Notes under the pieces: generated by a model
The model's database searches: none
What the model was told of the DNA's origin: nothing
What the model saw: the letters and a program-made list of their open reading frames with translations, nothing else
Translations under genes and position numbers: made by a program
In this document: piece after piece, positions 17,409 to 26,635 of the stretch
Layout: the number at the start of each line of letters is the position of its first letter
Position numbering within the stretch: position 1 is the first letter of the stretch
From: Desulfomonile tiedjei
GTDB lineage: Bacteria > Desulfobacterota > Desulfomonilia > Desulfomonilales > Desulfomonilaceae
Length of the DNA: 64,000 bases
NCBI GenBank assembly: GCA_016218715.1
Contig: JACRDG010000117.1
Coordinates: 1-64,000, forward strand
Reading direction: 5' to 3'

Positions 17409-18713
17409 ATGAAGGCTTCGGCAATCGCACAACCTCGGTCCCGTGCGCTCGGGCAGGCGATCACAGCCAGTACGGTGGGCAATATCCTCGAGTGGTTTGA
17501 CTTTGCCGTGTACGGCTATATGGCGCCGTACATCGGTCCGCTGTTTTTCCCGTCACACGACCCTGTAGCATCAACCATCGCAGCGTTCGCTGTCTTTGCC
17601 ATCGGATATCTGGCGAGGCCTCTGGGTGCCCTGGTCCTTGGACGGGTGGGTGACCGAGTGGGTCGAAGGACCATGCTTGTCATTTCCATTACCATTCTTG
17701 GAGCGTCAAGCTGCGCCATAGGCCTCCTGCCCACTCACGAGAGTATCGGCAACTTCGCGCCGGTCTTGCTGGTTCTCATGCGCCTGGCCCAGGGGTTCTC
17801 CGTGGGCGGCGAGTACACAGGGTCCATGGCATATGCGTCCGAAGTGTCTCCTCACGGGCATCGGGGTCTCCTGAGCAGCCTGGCCACCACAGGAACCATG
17901 ATGGGAATTCTTCTGTCCAGCATGGCTGTGTGGCTGGTGCGCTCTGTTGTGGGCCCCGAGGCGCTCGCTGCCTGGGGTTGGCGTATCCCCTTCCTTATGG
18001 GACTGGTCGTCATGGTCTTTGGCATCCTCATACGAACCAGGATCCCCGAGACTCTGCATGAAGATGGGGCCCACGGTGAACGCACCATGCATGCGTTTAC
18101 CGCACTGCGGGCACACTGGCGCGAGGTGGTTCAGGCAATCGGGATCGTGACGGGTGCGAACGTAGTGCTGTACCTCATGTTCGTCTTTGTGATCCACATA
18201 GCCGTAGAGGCTGGTGCATCGCATGTTGAAGAGATGAACACGATAGGACTCGCCGTGACCATCCCTGCCACCGTGTTGGGAGGCTGGCTCTCGGACCGTC
18301 TTGGGCGGAAACGGGTTTCCTTGATAACCAACCTGGCTATGGCGGTCCTCGCCGTTCCCGCGTTTTCCCTGAGCGTCTGGTTTGCGCCGTGGCCGGGTGG
18401 ACCGTCACCGGGACCGACCGTCGCCTTCCTGGTCGGACAACTGCTCATGGCTGTGCCGATGGGGCTTGTTTTCGGGGTTCAGGGAGTCATGATAAGCGAG
18501 ATGCTACCGAGAGACGTTCGCTGCACGGTCTTCTCGGTTTCATACAGCCTGGCGATGGGCCTGTTTGCGGGAACCGCTCCTATGGTGGCTGAGTGGATGA
18601 TGATGCGGGCAAATTGGCATCTCGGTCCGGCTTTCTACATGGTGGGCTGGCTGGCCGTGGCCTTGTGGTGCATCAGCCGCCGTCGGGAGACAGCCTACTC
18701 ACCCCTCGATTGA
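17409..18713 (+). CDS. MFS transporter, MHS (metabolite:H+ symporter, ProP/KgtP-like) family
   Basis: 434 residues and 12 predicted membrane helices. It has the MHS-family opening GNILEWFDFAVYGY, the loop 2-3 motif GRVGDRVGRR and the second motif RLAQGFSVGGEYTGS, all characteristic of ProP/KgtP/ShiA-type proton symporters for organic acids and osmolytes. ATG 17409 is chosen over a TTG ten codons upstream. The substrate cannot be deduced. It follows the DUF362 gene after about 90 bases, and a repeat arm begins six bases after its stop codon. Confidence 0.85.
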   Translation: MKASAIAQPRSRALGQAITASTVGNILEWFDFAVYGYMAPYIGPLFFPSHDPVASTIAAFAVFAIGYLARPLGALVLGRVGDRVGRRTMLVISITILGASSCAIGLLPTHESIGNFAPVLLVLMRLAQGFSVGGEYTGSMAYASEVSPHGHRGLLSSLATTGTMMGILLSSMAVWLVRSVVGPEALAAWGWRIPFLMGLVVMVFGILIRTRIPETLHEDGAHGERTMHAFTALRAHWREVVQAIGIVTGANVVLYLMFVFVIHIAVEAGASHVEEMNTIGLAVTIPATVLGGWLSDRLGRKRVSLITNLAMAVLAVPAFSLSVWFAPWPGGPSPGPTVAFLVGQLLMAVPMGLVFGVQGVMISEMLPRDVRCTVFSVSYSLAMGLFAGTAPMVAEWMMMRANWHLGPAFYMVGWLAVALWCISRRRETAYSPLD

Positions 18714-18718
18714 TGCGC

Positions 18719-18758
18719 ATACCGAGTTGCTTTCAAAGAAGGCACGTCCCGGGGCTAT
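18719..18758 (+). repeat. single arm of the dispersed ATACCGA-type 3'-end repeat
   Basis: Begins ATACCGAGTTGCTTTCAAAG six bases after the MFS stop codon, in the transport gene's direction, then degenerates through CCCGGGGC. The inverted partner arm is not clear here. Confidence 0.55.
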
Positions 18759-18835
18759 TCGAACAATTCCCCTCCTACTATGACCCCCGGGGCCGAAGGC
18801 CGAATCCAAAAAAGACACGACTTTTGGGAAGCAGT

Positions 18836-19561
18836 CTATGCGGTGACCGCGAACCGGTCGGCATCACCGTCGGCTATCGCTGGCCGCAGGCGAATCGCGC
18901 CGGCGTCTCCATACCCTTTCTCAAAGGCATCGACACTGACCGCTCTCCTTTTCCCGTATTCCGTGCGGATGCGGGGGAATGCGTCGGCCATGTAATCCCT
19001 AATCATTTGTTCCTTGGCCAGGACCAGCTCTTTGCATCCACGGTATTCGGCAGCCCTGACCGCTCGGGTCTGCTCCTGGAATCTTTCACCGATCCGCTTG
19101 ACCGCGCCATCGAGGTAGGCGTACCGGAGCGCGGCTGTACTCCACCCTCTATTCTCTCGTTTGAGCGCGGGAAGCGCTCTGTCCACGAGCCTATCGAGCT
19201 GCCGGTACAAGAAATGAAAGGTGTAGACAGCGACCTCAGCGTCGGCCGGCGTGCCGATGAAGGTCAGGATCGGACTGCTTCCGTGCCTGCGGCGGATGAC
19301 GTGGTCGCACTCGAACCCCTGGGCGACGTGAATGAGCAATCCTTTGACCCAATTCCTGATCACTTTACCCGCGGCCACGGATTTCTCGGTGGCCGCGATC
19401 GTGGTCTTCATATCATCGGTGGGCAGGTCCGCAATGCTCAGGTTGTAGCGGCACAGCAGCTCGCGGGCCTTTGCAGCGGCCAAGGCGGCCTCGTTTTCAT
19501 TGGGCGAGTTGGCGAGTTCAAAGAGCTTCCTGACTTTTGCAAGCACCTCATCCTTGGTCAT
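18836..19561 (-). CDS. DUF2786-domain protein
   Basis: 241 residues. The N-terminus (TKDEVLAKVRKLFELANSPN, then AALAAAKARELLCRYNLS) is a DUF2786 domain, a short helical module found in many phage and bacterial proteins of unknown role; the remaining 180 residues resemble its usual partner region. The start at 19561 is chosen because AGGAG lies seven bases upstream; the open frame runs a further 33 codons without a better site. No signal peptide or membrane segment. The family is often phage-borne, but no other phage gene is nearby. Function unknown. Confidence 0.75.
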   Translation of the reverse strand: MTKDEVLAKVRKLFELANSPNENEAALAAAKARELLCRYNLSIADLPTDDMKTTIAATEKSVAAGKVIRNWVKGLLIHVAQGFECDHVIRRRHGSSPILTFIGTPADAEVAVYTFHFLYRQLDRLVDRALPALKRENRGWSTAALRYAYLDGAVKRIGERFQEQTRAVRAAEYRGCKELVLAKEQMIRDYMADAFPRIRTEYGKRRAVSVDAFEKGYGDAGAIRLRPAIADGDADRFAVTA

Positions 19562-19770
19562 TATTAGACTCCTAATCCATTGAGAGCACCCACATTGTCG
19601 GGCCTTGACTCGACCAAAACCGTCGAAAGCGGTGACGCGGCTCGTGCCAGTGCGAGACATCGGGGCTCGTGTGAGTCGATAGAGCAGAAGGGAGGTTCAG
19701 GTCAAGCGGTTTCTGGAGTCGAGGGAATTCTCCTGGTGTCAGAAGGAGGGACTGTCACGGTGCGGTCAAC

Positions 19771-20010
19771 TCAACCGAGTTCGTCAATGGCCTTTTGCGC
19801 TTCGACGAAGGCTTTGGTTATCTGGGTGTCGCTCAGCCGGCATCGTTCCCAGAGTTCCAGAGAGGTGATGAAATCCGCCTCGATCAATTTTTGGAATACG
19901 GATTCCAGCTGGCTCCCGGTCAGTTCGTATTTTCTCATAAGTTCGTTATCATCCATCCCCGAGCGGATATCCTTCACCAACTCTTTTGCCTTGAGCTGTC
20001 GCGTGGCCAC
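19771..20010 (-). CDS. small helical protein of unknown function
   Basis: 79 residues from a GTG at 20010 that has GGAAG five bases upstream; the frame stays open to 20145 but that extension looks non-coding. The core KAKELVKDIRSGMDDNELM and RKYELTGSQLESVFQKLIEA resembles short proteins or C-terminal modules widespread in Desulfobacterota, with a helix-turn-helix-like look (MDDNELMRKYELT). I do not know its function; a small regulatory or DNA-binding role is only a guess. It lies upstream of and parallel to nothing obviously related: the next minus-strand gene, DUF2786, starts 210 bases on. Confidence 0.5.
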   Translation of the reverse strand: MATRQLKAKELVKDIRSGMDDNELMRKYELTGSQLESVFQKLIEADFITSLELWERCRLSDTQITKAFVEAQKAIDELG

Positions 20011-20176
20011 GTCTTCTTCCCCTCGATCGGGAACGTCACAACCTTCGCCGGCGCCAACTACCGGCGGGAATCCATGTCCACGCCGAACAGAGGCCACGGA
20101 TCCACAAACTTCATCAATTATCGCATAGCTGGCTGTCGGGAGCAAGCATCAACATGCTTGCCCGGACCGGCGCGTC

Positions 20177-20265
20177 ATACCGATTTGCTTTCCAAGATGT
20201 AAGCTAGGGAGGAGAACCGTTTCAAGAAAAGGTATCTCCCAGATTTACTCTTTGGATTGCGACTT
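20177..20265. repeat. dispersed ATACCGA-type inverted repeat (paired arms)
   Basis: Left arm ATACCGATTTGCTTTCCAAG through GGAGGAGAACC and a right arm (GGTATCTCCCAGATTTACTC onward) in opposite orientation, with a loop of about a dozen bases. The right arm runs into the end of the GGDEF gene, so its last codons lie inside the repeat. Hairpin GCAAGCAT/ATGCTTGC at about 20143-20162 lies just left of it. Confidence 0.55.
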
Positions 20266-21216
20266 GGCCTGCGGCCGCTCCTCAAGCCCGAGGCAAGGCG
20301 GCGCATCTTCATTCCAGGATTCGACGCGGTTGCGGCCGAGATTCTTGGCCCGGTACAGGGCCGCGTCCGCGGCCCGGATCAGGGAGTCCACGTCCCACCC
20401 CTGGCCTTGTTCGAAGGAGGCCACGCCAAAACTCATCGTCATAGCGAAGGACCCCTCTGCGGTACGGAGCGGCTCCGCGGACAACGACTCGCGCAGGCGC
20501 TCAGCCATCTGAGTCGATTCTGCAAGAGAGGCGCCGGGAAGAATCATGATAAACTCTTCCCCGCCGTACCGACCGACGGAGTCGTACGGGCGAACCGCCG
20601 AGACCATCCAGCGAGCAAGTTCGACCAGGACCGCGTCCCCCGCACCATGGCCGTACGAATCATTGATTCTCTTGAAATGGTCCGCGTCGGCTATGACCAC
20701 GCCGATGCGAGTGCCCGTCCGCCGAGACCGCGCGATCTCGCGCGAAAGGACTTCCAGCACGGCCGCTCTGTTCCAAAGATTCGTCAGTGAGTCATGAGAA
20801 GCCTGAAACTTCGAAACCTTCAAGGCGGCCAGGAGGTCTTCCTGCAATTGCACCACCCGGCTCCCCGCACGTACGCGAACCTTCAGCTCGTGAGGATGAA
20901 AGGGTTTAATGATATAGTCGTCCGCGCCCGCTTCCAGGCCGTTCACCACGTCCTCGACACGGTTTCTCGCAGTGAGCAGGATAATGTACACATACGGTCC
21001 TTGCTCGATCTTTCTGATTTCGCGGCACAGATCGACCCCGTCCTTGCCCGGCATCATCCAGTCGAGGATTACCATTGGAGGTGTTTCGCCACTCCTGAGT
21101 ATCTCCCACGCCTCGCTCCCGTTGGAGCAGAGAACCACCTCGTATCCCCACTTCTTCAGATGGAGTTCGAGCAGCTTACGACTTACGGGATCGTCTTCCG
21201 CGACCAAGACTCTCAT
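20245..21216 (-). CDS. response regulator with GGDEF diguanylate cyclase output
   Basis: 323 residues: a receiver (1-120; acidic AEDD, phospho-acceptor Asp52 in VILDWMMPG, LLTAR, Lys104 in YIIKPF) joined by a coiled helix to a GGDEF domain (about 135-300) with intact catalytic GGEEF at 218-222 and a product-inhibition I-site RPYD at 209-212. It should make cyclic di-GMP when phosphorylated. No EAL domain, no membrane segment. GAGG seven bases upstream of the ATG supports the start. The cognate kinase is not adjacent. Its product may bear on surface genes nearby such as the adhesin at 22832, but that link is inference. Its last codons lie within a dispersed repeat. Confidence 0.92.
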   Translation of the reverse strand: MRVLVAEDDPVSRKLLELHLKKWGYEVVLCSNGSEAWEILRSGETPPMVILDWMMPGKDGVDLCREIRKIEQGPYVYIILLTARNRVEDVVNGLEAGADDYIIKPFHPHELKVRVRAGSRVVQLQEDLLAALKVSKFQASHDSLTNLWNRAAVLEVLSREIARSRRTGTRIGVVIADADHFKRINDSYGHGAGDAVLVELARWMVSAVRPYDSVGRYGGEEFIMILPGASLAESTQMAERLRESLSAEPLRTAEGSFAMTMSFGVASFEQGQGWDVDSLIRAADAALYRAKNLGRNRVESWNEDAPPCLGLEERPQAKSQSKE

Positions 21217-21434
21217 AAACTGTCCTCACGACGCACGTGAACGCCTACCTATCAGCATAACATCTCCTTGACTTTCTGTCAGTTTCATGTGACATGCACC
21301 GGACTCGTCCGCCCCACCGCAGCCGGCGAGGCTCAGCGCCAGGGTATATGACATGCGCGGTCGAGAAGAGCGAGCGGGATACCAGGAAAGCGTGACAACC
21401 GGCTGAGCGACAGGAAACCACTGGAGGACCGACA

Positions 21435-21971
21435 ATGGAACAGAAGAACTCCCAGCAATCTCAAGAGGCCTCGAACCCGAACATGGCAGCCCCCATGCGA
21501 GTGATTCAGGACAAGATCCCGATGTATTACAGCAACTGCGCCATGCTGGCTACCACGCCGGTGGACATTTCCATCTACTTCGGCAGGTTGCTTCCGGTGA
21601 ATCAAGGGGGCGCCCAGGGACTTGCGGAGTACTTCGAACAGCAAGTCGTCGTCACCGTGGAGCAAGCCAAGAAGCTTGCGCAAGCACTGGCCCAAACAGT
21701 CCAGCTGATGGAAGCGCGACAACAGATGCCGATCCAGCCTGCGCTGGCCGAGCATCAGGCCAAGCCGAGCACCGCGGTGTCGAACGCGGTTGGGACTGCT
21801 GGGGCACCGTTGCCGAAGGACGATATGGACCTCGAAATTGAGATACCGATCGAGGACCTTCAAGAAGCCCAGAAACGGCCTGCCGTCAGGTCATCCCGGT
21901 CACAGCAGCCCGCAGCGCCGGCACAGGCGGTTGGTCCGGCCCCTCGCACCTCTACCAAGATCGACGTCTGA
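21435..21971 (+). CDS. DUF3467-like protein
   Basis: 178 residues. The first half (residues about 25-95) has the DUF3467 pattern: YYSNCAMLATTPVDISIYFG, a polar loop, then VVVTVEQAKKLAQALAQTV. The second half is low-complexity, proline- and alanine-rich, with an acidic MDLEIEIPIEDL stretch, and probably disordered. DUF3467 proteins are small soluble proteins of unknown role. GGAGG eight bases before the ATG fixes the start. The gene is monocistronic: it is followed directly by an imperfect inverted repeat whose first base is the last base of its stop codon. Confidence 0.75.
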   Translation: MEQKNSQQSQEASNPNMAAPMRVIQDKIPMYYSNCAMLATTPVDISIYFGRLLPVNQGGAQGLAEYFEQQVVVTVEQAKKLAQALAQTVQLMEARQQMPIQPALAEHQAKPSTAVSNAVGTAGAPLPKDDMDLEIEIPIEDLQEAQKRPAVRSSRSQQPAAPAQAVGPAPRTSTKIDV

Positions 21972-22061
21972 TACCAGGTCGCGCTGCAACAAATGACTTC
22001 GGGGAGAACCCCTTTTTGAAAAAGGTTCTCCCCAGATCATTTCTTCAAAGCGAGTCGCTAT
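21971..22061. repeat. dispersed ATACC-type inverted repeat with strong central hairpin
   Basis: Two roughly 38-40 base arms with about three-quarters identity, facing each other. Its left end overlaps the stop codon of the DUF3467 gene. The centre (22001-22033) is a hairpin with stem GGGGAGAA/TTCTCCCC, a two-base bulge and stem CCTTTTT/AAAAAGG. Confidence 0.65.
22001..22033 (+). terminator. hairpin at the 3' end of the DUF3467 gene, possible transcription stop
   Basis: Fifteen base pairs (with a two-base bulge) around a single-base loop, 30 bases after the stop codon. There is no U-run after it, so it may act as a processing or mRNA-stabilising structure rather than a classical terminator. 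Confidence 0.5.
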
Positions 22062-22831
22062 GATCTAACAGGCGGCGATTCGCTTCACGATTCTCAGGGG
22101 GAAAGCCCTTTGGCCAGGCGCTTTTCCCCCTGATATTCTGATGTTCTCGAACAAGGGCTCCCGGCTTCCTCGCCCCAACCGTAAGAGAGGTTGGGGCAGG
22201 GTTTCCGTTGCCCGGCGATTCCCTCTATGCCCGTGGGATGGGCAGGGTGAGGGTTCTCTCTCTGCAAGTCGGTTTGGTGACCGGAATTCCGGTCAAGGTC
22301 TTGTGTAGTGGATTGTCTTTCTGCGTGCGAGGCAAATCACACCCGCACTCCACATCCTCGCTGGAAACCGATTCCCTCCTTGCTGAGCCGGGAAAGTTGC
22401 CGTGGGGCAACCGTTCCGCTGTGTCGGAAGCGCCGGTCCATGGCTCCGACCCTGCCGACTGTTCACTTCAGCCCTGCGCTGGGCTCACTATCACTCGGAA
22501 TGGGAAGCCTCACACTCACCGTCTCCCTATAAGGGAGAGGGTCTTGGAACCCCCCTCCCTGGATGGGAAGCGGGAGGGCGGCTCTTGTCTCAATCTCTAC
22601 GCTCTTTATGGATGGGGCCGGGGGAGAGCGCGCGTGGTTGCTCTCTGCCCCCGGGAGACGGGTTGCATTCAATCCAGGCCTCCTGGAGGGGCCGTTCTGC
22701 CCCGGAGGCCTTCTCTCGTGCTGCGCTCTTGCTGGGGCCCGGCCCCATTACCAGAGACCGGGCGGTTGCGGTTTCGGAGGGCGCAGTGCTCGTCTCTCAG
22801 TCCTGCACCCTCATCCAGCTAATAGCGTTCA
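22062..22831. other. long intergenic region rich in hairpins
   Basis: About 770 bases between convergent genes. Strong palindromes: 22094-22133 (11-bp stem TCAGGGGGAAA), 22172-22197 (9-bp stem GCCCCAACC) and about 22524-22546 (TCTCCC/GGGAGA). Open frames of up to 200 codons cross it in several frames but look like GC-rich chance frames. No gene is supported. Confidence 0.4.
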
Positions 22832-25800
22832 TTACGGTTGGTCATAGAGACGCCCAAAGAAACCGCCCACAGGGAAGTCAATATTAACCGGGACGGTTGC
22901 GAAGGCCATGTAGTTCGGGTTGGGCTGCACGAGCTGGTTGGGCTGGCTCGGCTGGACAGCCGTTACACCCGTATGGCCCAGGTCGCTCACCATGATCGAC
23001 ACTCCCGTGCCGCCGACAGCGTACGGGGCGGGTGTGAAGATCATATTGTTCAAGGCGTTGTCCACATCAACCAGGTTTCCGGTGAACTGCTGGATGGCGT
23101 TCTGGGCTCCCGGGGTGCCCTGCTGGAACGTCAAGCCCGCGGTGCCGGACAGCCTGAGATTTCCTTCACCCGCGTTCAGTGTCACCTGAACCGTGTTTCC
23201 CGGGGCGATGGTCTCGTTCACATCGACGTCACGGACGAGGATCTGGTTTGCGTTCCCCGCGTTGAACAGCAGGTGACCGGTAGAGCTCACCACCTGCAAG
23301 CCGGGGAATGTCGGGTCGCCAACAAGGCTGTTGAAGGTCGGCGGGTCATTGATCGGAGCGACCGTCAAGTTTGCAATCGCCTGCCCCGGATCGATATTCG
23401 GATCCGCGCCGGCCGGAACCGGGAAGTCGGTCAAGTGTCCGATTCGGGTCAGTGTGCCATTCGTCAGCTCTGTCACGGTCACGTCGATCCTGTGTGAGGT
23501 GGCCGCGTCGATGACGGTATTCGCGTTGGTATCGACGTTCGGTGTTGCAGTCAACGTCGCCAACACGTCGTTGATGAAGGGTTCCTGCTGCCAGTCAGCA
23601 ATGGTTCCCGCAATGCGCCACTGAGTATCGGTTCCGGGGTTCAGGTTCGTCACGGTGATTATCCCCGGATGCGGATTAGTTAAATTGAGGGCGAGGTTGG
23701 CACCTTGCGTGGAAAAACCGGATTGCGCCGTTACATCCACCTGTAGGATATTGTTGCTATCCGGGTCTCCGATCCTCAGTGCGTTGGGGAGCGGTATCGG
23801 GGTGTTCAGGTTATTGTTGTCCTCGAGCACGGCCGTCAGATCTGGAATGGTGGTGGTGGGACGACCGTCCGCGACGGTAAAGATCTCCTGGGAATCATGG
23901 GCGACAAATGCCGGGACCCCGCCGGCGCCCGCGATCAGTTTGAAATCAGGATCGGCAATACCAAAGTTGGTGACCTGTTCCATGGTGATGGGATCGGCCG
24001 GACCTGCTGCCACCCTCGTGGCGTCAACCCTGAACAGCTCGCGGGACTTGCCGTCGATGGAGTCAGCCTCGAAATACAGGAAGCGGCTCGCTCCTTGATC
24101 GATCCCTGCTACCAACTTGATATGCGCGTCCGGATGAGCGGAATAGGAGCCGGCAAGGGCGGTCTCAGGGAAATTGGTGATGGCCGCCACGGTGTCAGCC
24201 GCGCCGCCGACACCCGGGGTCACGCGGAATATCTGGTAATCATCCTGGCCGGGATGTCCAGCGGTGCTACCCTGGTTACCTACGAAGAAGAGGTTGCCGT
24301 TGTAGCCGATCAGTTGAGAAATGTCGGGATGCGTGGCGGACAATACAGCCGGAACTTCTGCATTCGCCAGCCTGTCCGTTACCGCGTTGGTCGATACGCC
24401 GACATTGGCGCCGTCGGAACCCCAGATTGAGGGACCGGTGCCGTCGTCGGCCACAAAGTAGAGCCGACCGCCGACCGCGCCTGCGCCGGTCTGGACGAAG
24501 GTCAGATCGTGGATATTGGGATCGGTGTCGGTCCCGAGTCCAAAGTTCGTTATGTTACCAAAGTCACCCACCGCGCCGATAACTCCGGCAGGGGGCGGGG
24601 TCGGGTTGTGGGTTCGCTCAAAGTGGTTGACCGCGTCACCAAGGAAATTGGGGGCGGTTCCGTCGGATCGCCAGATTTCATAGCCGAGCCAGGAGTGAGG
24701 TTCGTTCGCGGTGAAGAATACGTCCGACCTGCCCGGGACCGGCGTTACTTCGGCAATATCCGCATCATAGGCGGGGTAATGGACCACAGCGGCGCCGTTG
24801 AATCCCCAGTGGCCGAATGCGGAGACCGCTCCCTGGTTACCTAGATTGTCGGTTATCGGGCCACCAGGTGCAACTGCCGGGTGGGTTCCGAGGGTGCGCC
24901 AAACCTGAGTCCCCTGAATGTTCGAGTAAGCGGTCGTATCAGCGGTGTCCAGTGTGAAGGGGCTGTGGCCGATAAGATACATCGAGGTATCTCCGGCAGC
25001 AGTCAGTTCCCTGATATTCGGGTTGTACACCACAAAGAAGTTCGCTGCGTTGAACGCGGTCACGTTCCCCGCGTCCGCGCCTAATGAGCCGTCGTCCGTC
25101 ACGATGGGAGTGAGAACCGTTGGTGTCGCCGGTCCGCCGTTCGTTCGCCAGACCTCAAATCCCAGGGCGTCGGGATAAACGGTCTGGGTCGTGAGGCCAT
25201 TCTCTTCCTCGCCTACGAAATAGACGGCGGTATTGGTGGAATTGGCCGTGATTTGCTGAATGTGAGCGCTCGGTCTCGCGAATGGGGTGCCGACGGTGTC
25301 CATGTCATCGTTGAAGTTGGAGACCTGCGTGGTCACGCCGGCTGGGGTGACCTGATAGAGCTGCTGGCCCACATCCGTCGGAGTGAACTGATCGGGATTG
25401 ACTGCCCCTGCATAGACGTTTCCGCCCATGGGGGTGAGCTCGACAATCTGAGGATCAGAAGGGGTGAAGTTGGTCAGAACCGTCTGGCCCGCACCAACAC
25501 CGGTGGCTGCTACGGTAGCAACGTTTGAGGATGCGTAGATTTCCGCTCCTGCACGGATGTTAGGATCGGTCGCGGCAAAATAGGCCTGGCCGCCGATCAC
25601 CGGGAGGAGCGGCTGGCCGTCGGGGCCGATCTTGAAGCTGTTGATGCCCGGATCCTCAGGACCCAGGGCCGTCACGGCGATTTGCTGCAGATGTCCGGGG
25701 ACCTTCTCCAGTTTGATAGCGTCAAGAACCGAGGCGAGCTGGGCCTTGGGATCGGAAGCATACTCCAGCGTCCAGTTCCCCGGCTTGGCGCCGGTCGCAT

Positions 25801-26635
25801 CAGAGCTGGCGAAGACCTGCGCGCCGGTCATCACCGCGACACGGTCCACCAGCGCTTCACCGAGCGCGTCGGCTGCTACGGAACAGTTATAGAACTGAAC
25901 CTGGGCGTGGGGCGCCAGGTTCTTGGCCAAAGCTTTGAATTCAGATCGGTGCTCGCTCGCATTGCTCAGATCGATCTGCTGGGAGCCCATGATGAGGGTG
26001 TCCTTTTCACCATGCCCCGCTATTGCCAGGTGTTCGATCTTCTTACCCGCGGCACTGACCAGCTCGCCGAGTTTCGCGTTGATCGAGTCCAGGCTGTCCT
26101 TCTCCGCACTGTAGAAGACAACCTTGGTGTCAGGAGACGCTGCCGCTGCAATCGCGTCTTTTCCTTCCAGACTATCCTGGATCAGGACAACGTCCAGGCC
26201 GCTGTGGCTCGAAGGATCAGCTTTGTGTGCGGCAGATGACGCGAGATGCTCGACATGGGCCGCTGCATGGGTTGCTGTATGAAGAGCGGGGGAGGGAGCA
26301 GGGGCCGCATGAGCTGCGTCGGCGGGAGCGTGGAAAGCCGCGGAAGGGGCAGGTTTCGCAGCCACATGAGGAGCCGATGCGACGGGCACGGGATCGTGGC
26401 CCACAGAGGCCTGGTGGACAGGCTTGTGGTTCCATCCTTCACCCACGAGGGCGCTCGAGATACCGTAGAAGGCCCTCGGATCCTCGGCAGACCCGAAACT
26501 TGTCGGATGCTCGCTGAACGAATGGCCGTGCAACGCGTGGTCCACGGCAGCGTCCAGGACGATGCGCTCCTCGAGAGCCTCGAAAATCATCTTTCGCCCG
26601 TTGACGGCGGGCTTGTTCCAAAACCGGGATTTCAT
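22832..26635 (-). CDS. large LEPR/DUF4347 surface or secreted protein with WRxDGT-type repeats and cadherin-like C-terminus
   Basis: 1267 residues. It opens with a LEPR-like sorting or processing motif, FEALEERIVLDAA (18-30), instead of a classical signal peptide. After an Ala/His/Pro-rich linker comes a DUF4347 domain (about 146-294) with HLAIAGHGE (His208) and FYNCSVA (Cys251). Residues about 330-950 hold repeated beta units ending in YEIWRSDGT, FEVWRTNGG or RELFRVDAT, then cadherin-like repeats (VLEDNNNL, DVDVNET) near the C-terminus. This is the architecture of adhesin-like exported proteins. AGGAG six bases upstream fixes the ATG. Likely exported by the diverging HlyD/TolC-type genes at 28.7-34.9 kb (inference), perhaps under a candidate riboswitch at 26988-27090. 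Confidence 0.8.
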   Translation of the reverse strand: MKSRFWNKPAVNGRKMIFEALEERIVLDAAVDHALHGHSFSEHPTSFGSAEDPRAFYGISSALVGEGWNHKPVHQASVGHDPVPVASAPHVAAKPAPSAAFHAPADAAHAAPAPSPALHTATHAAAHVEHLASSAAHKADPSSHSGLDVVLIQDSLEGKDAIAAAASPDTKVVFYSAEKDSLDSINAKLGELVSAAGKKIEHLAIAGHGEKDTLIMGSQQIDLSNASEHRSEFKALAKNLAPHAQVQFYNCSVAADALGEALVDRVAVMTGAQVFASSDATGAKPGNWTLEYASDPKAQLASVLDAIKLEKVPGHLQQIAVTALGPEDPGINSFKIGPDGQPLLPVIGGQAYFAATDPNIRAGAEIYASSNVATVAATGVGAGQTVLTNFTPSDPQIVELTPMGGNVYAGAVNPDQFTPTDVGQQLYQVTPAGVTTQVSNFNDDMDTVGTPFARPSAHIQQITANSTNTAVYFVGEEENGLTTQTVYPDALGFEVWRTNGGPATPTVLTPIVTDDGSLGADAGNVTAFNAANFFVVYNPNIRELTAAGDTSMYLIGHSPFTLDTADTTAYSNIQGTQVWRTLGTHPAVAPGGPITDNLGNQGAVSAFGHWGFNGAAVVHYPAYDADIAEVTPVPGRSDVFFTANEPHSWLGYEIWRSDGTAPNFLGDAVNHFERTHNPTPPPAGVIGAVGDFGNITNFGLGTDTDPNIHDLTFVQTGAGAVGGRLYFVADDGTGPSIWGSDGANVGVSTNAVTDRLANAEVPAVLSATHPDISQLIGYNGNLFFVGNQGSTAGHPGQDDYQIFRVTPGVGGAADTVAAITNFPETALAGSYSAHPDAHIKLVAGIDQGASRFLYFEADSIDGKSRELFRVDATRVAAGPADPITMEQVTNFGIADPDFKLIAGAGGVPAFVAHDSQEIFTVADGRPTTTIPDLTAVLEDNNNLNTPIPLPNALRIGDPDSNNILQVDVTAQSGFSTQGANLALNLTNPHPGIITVTNLNPGTDTQWRIAGTIADWQQEPFINDVLATLTATPNVDTNANTVIDAATSHRIDVTVTELTNGTLTRIGHLTDFPVPAGADPNIDPGQAIANLTVAPINDPPTFNSLVGDPTFPGLQVVSSTGHLLFNAGNANQILVRDVDVNETIAPGNTVQVTLNAGEGNLRLSGTAGLTFQQGTPGAQNAIQQFTGNLVDVDNALNNMIFTPAPYAVGGTGVSIMVSDLGHTGVTAVQPSQPNQLVQPNPNYMAFATVPVNIDFPVGGFFGRLYDQP

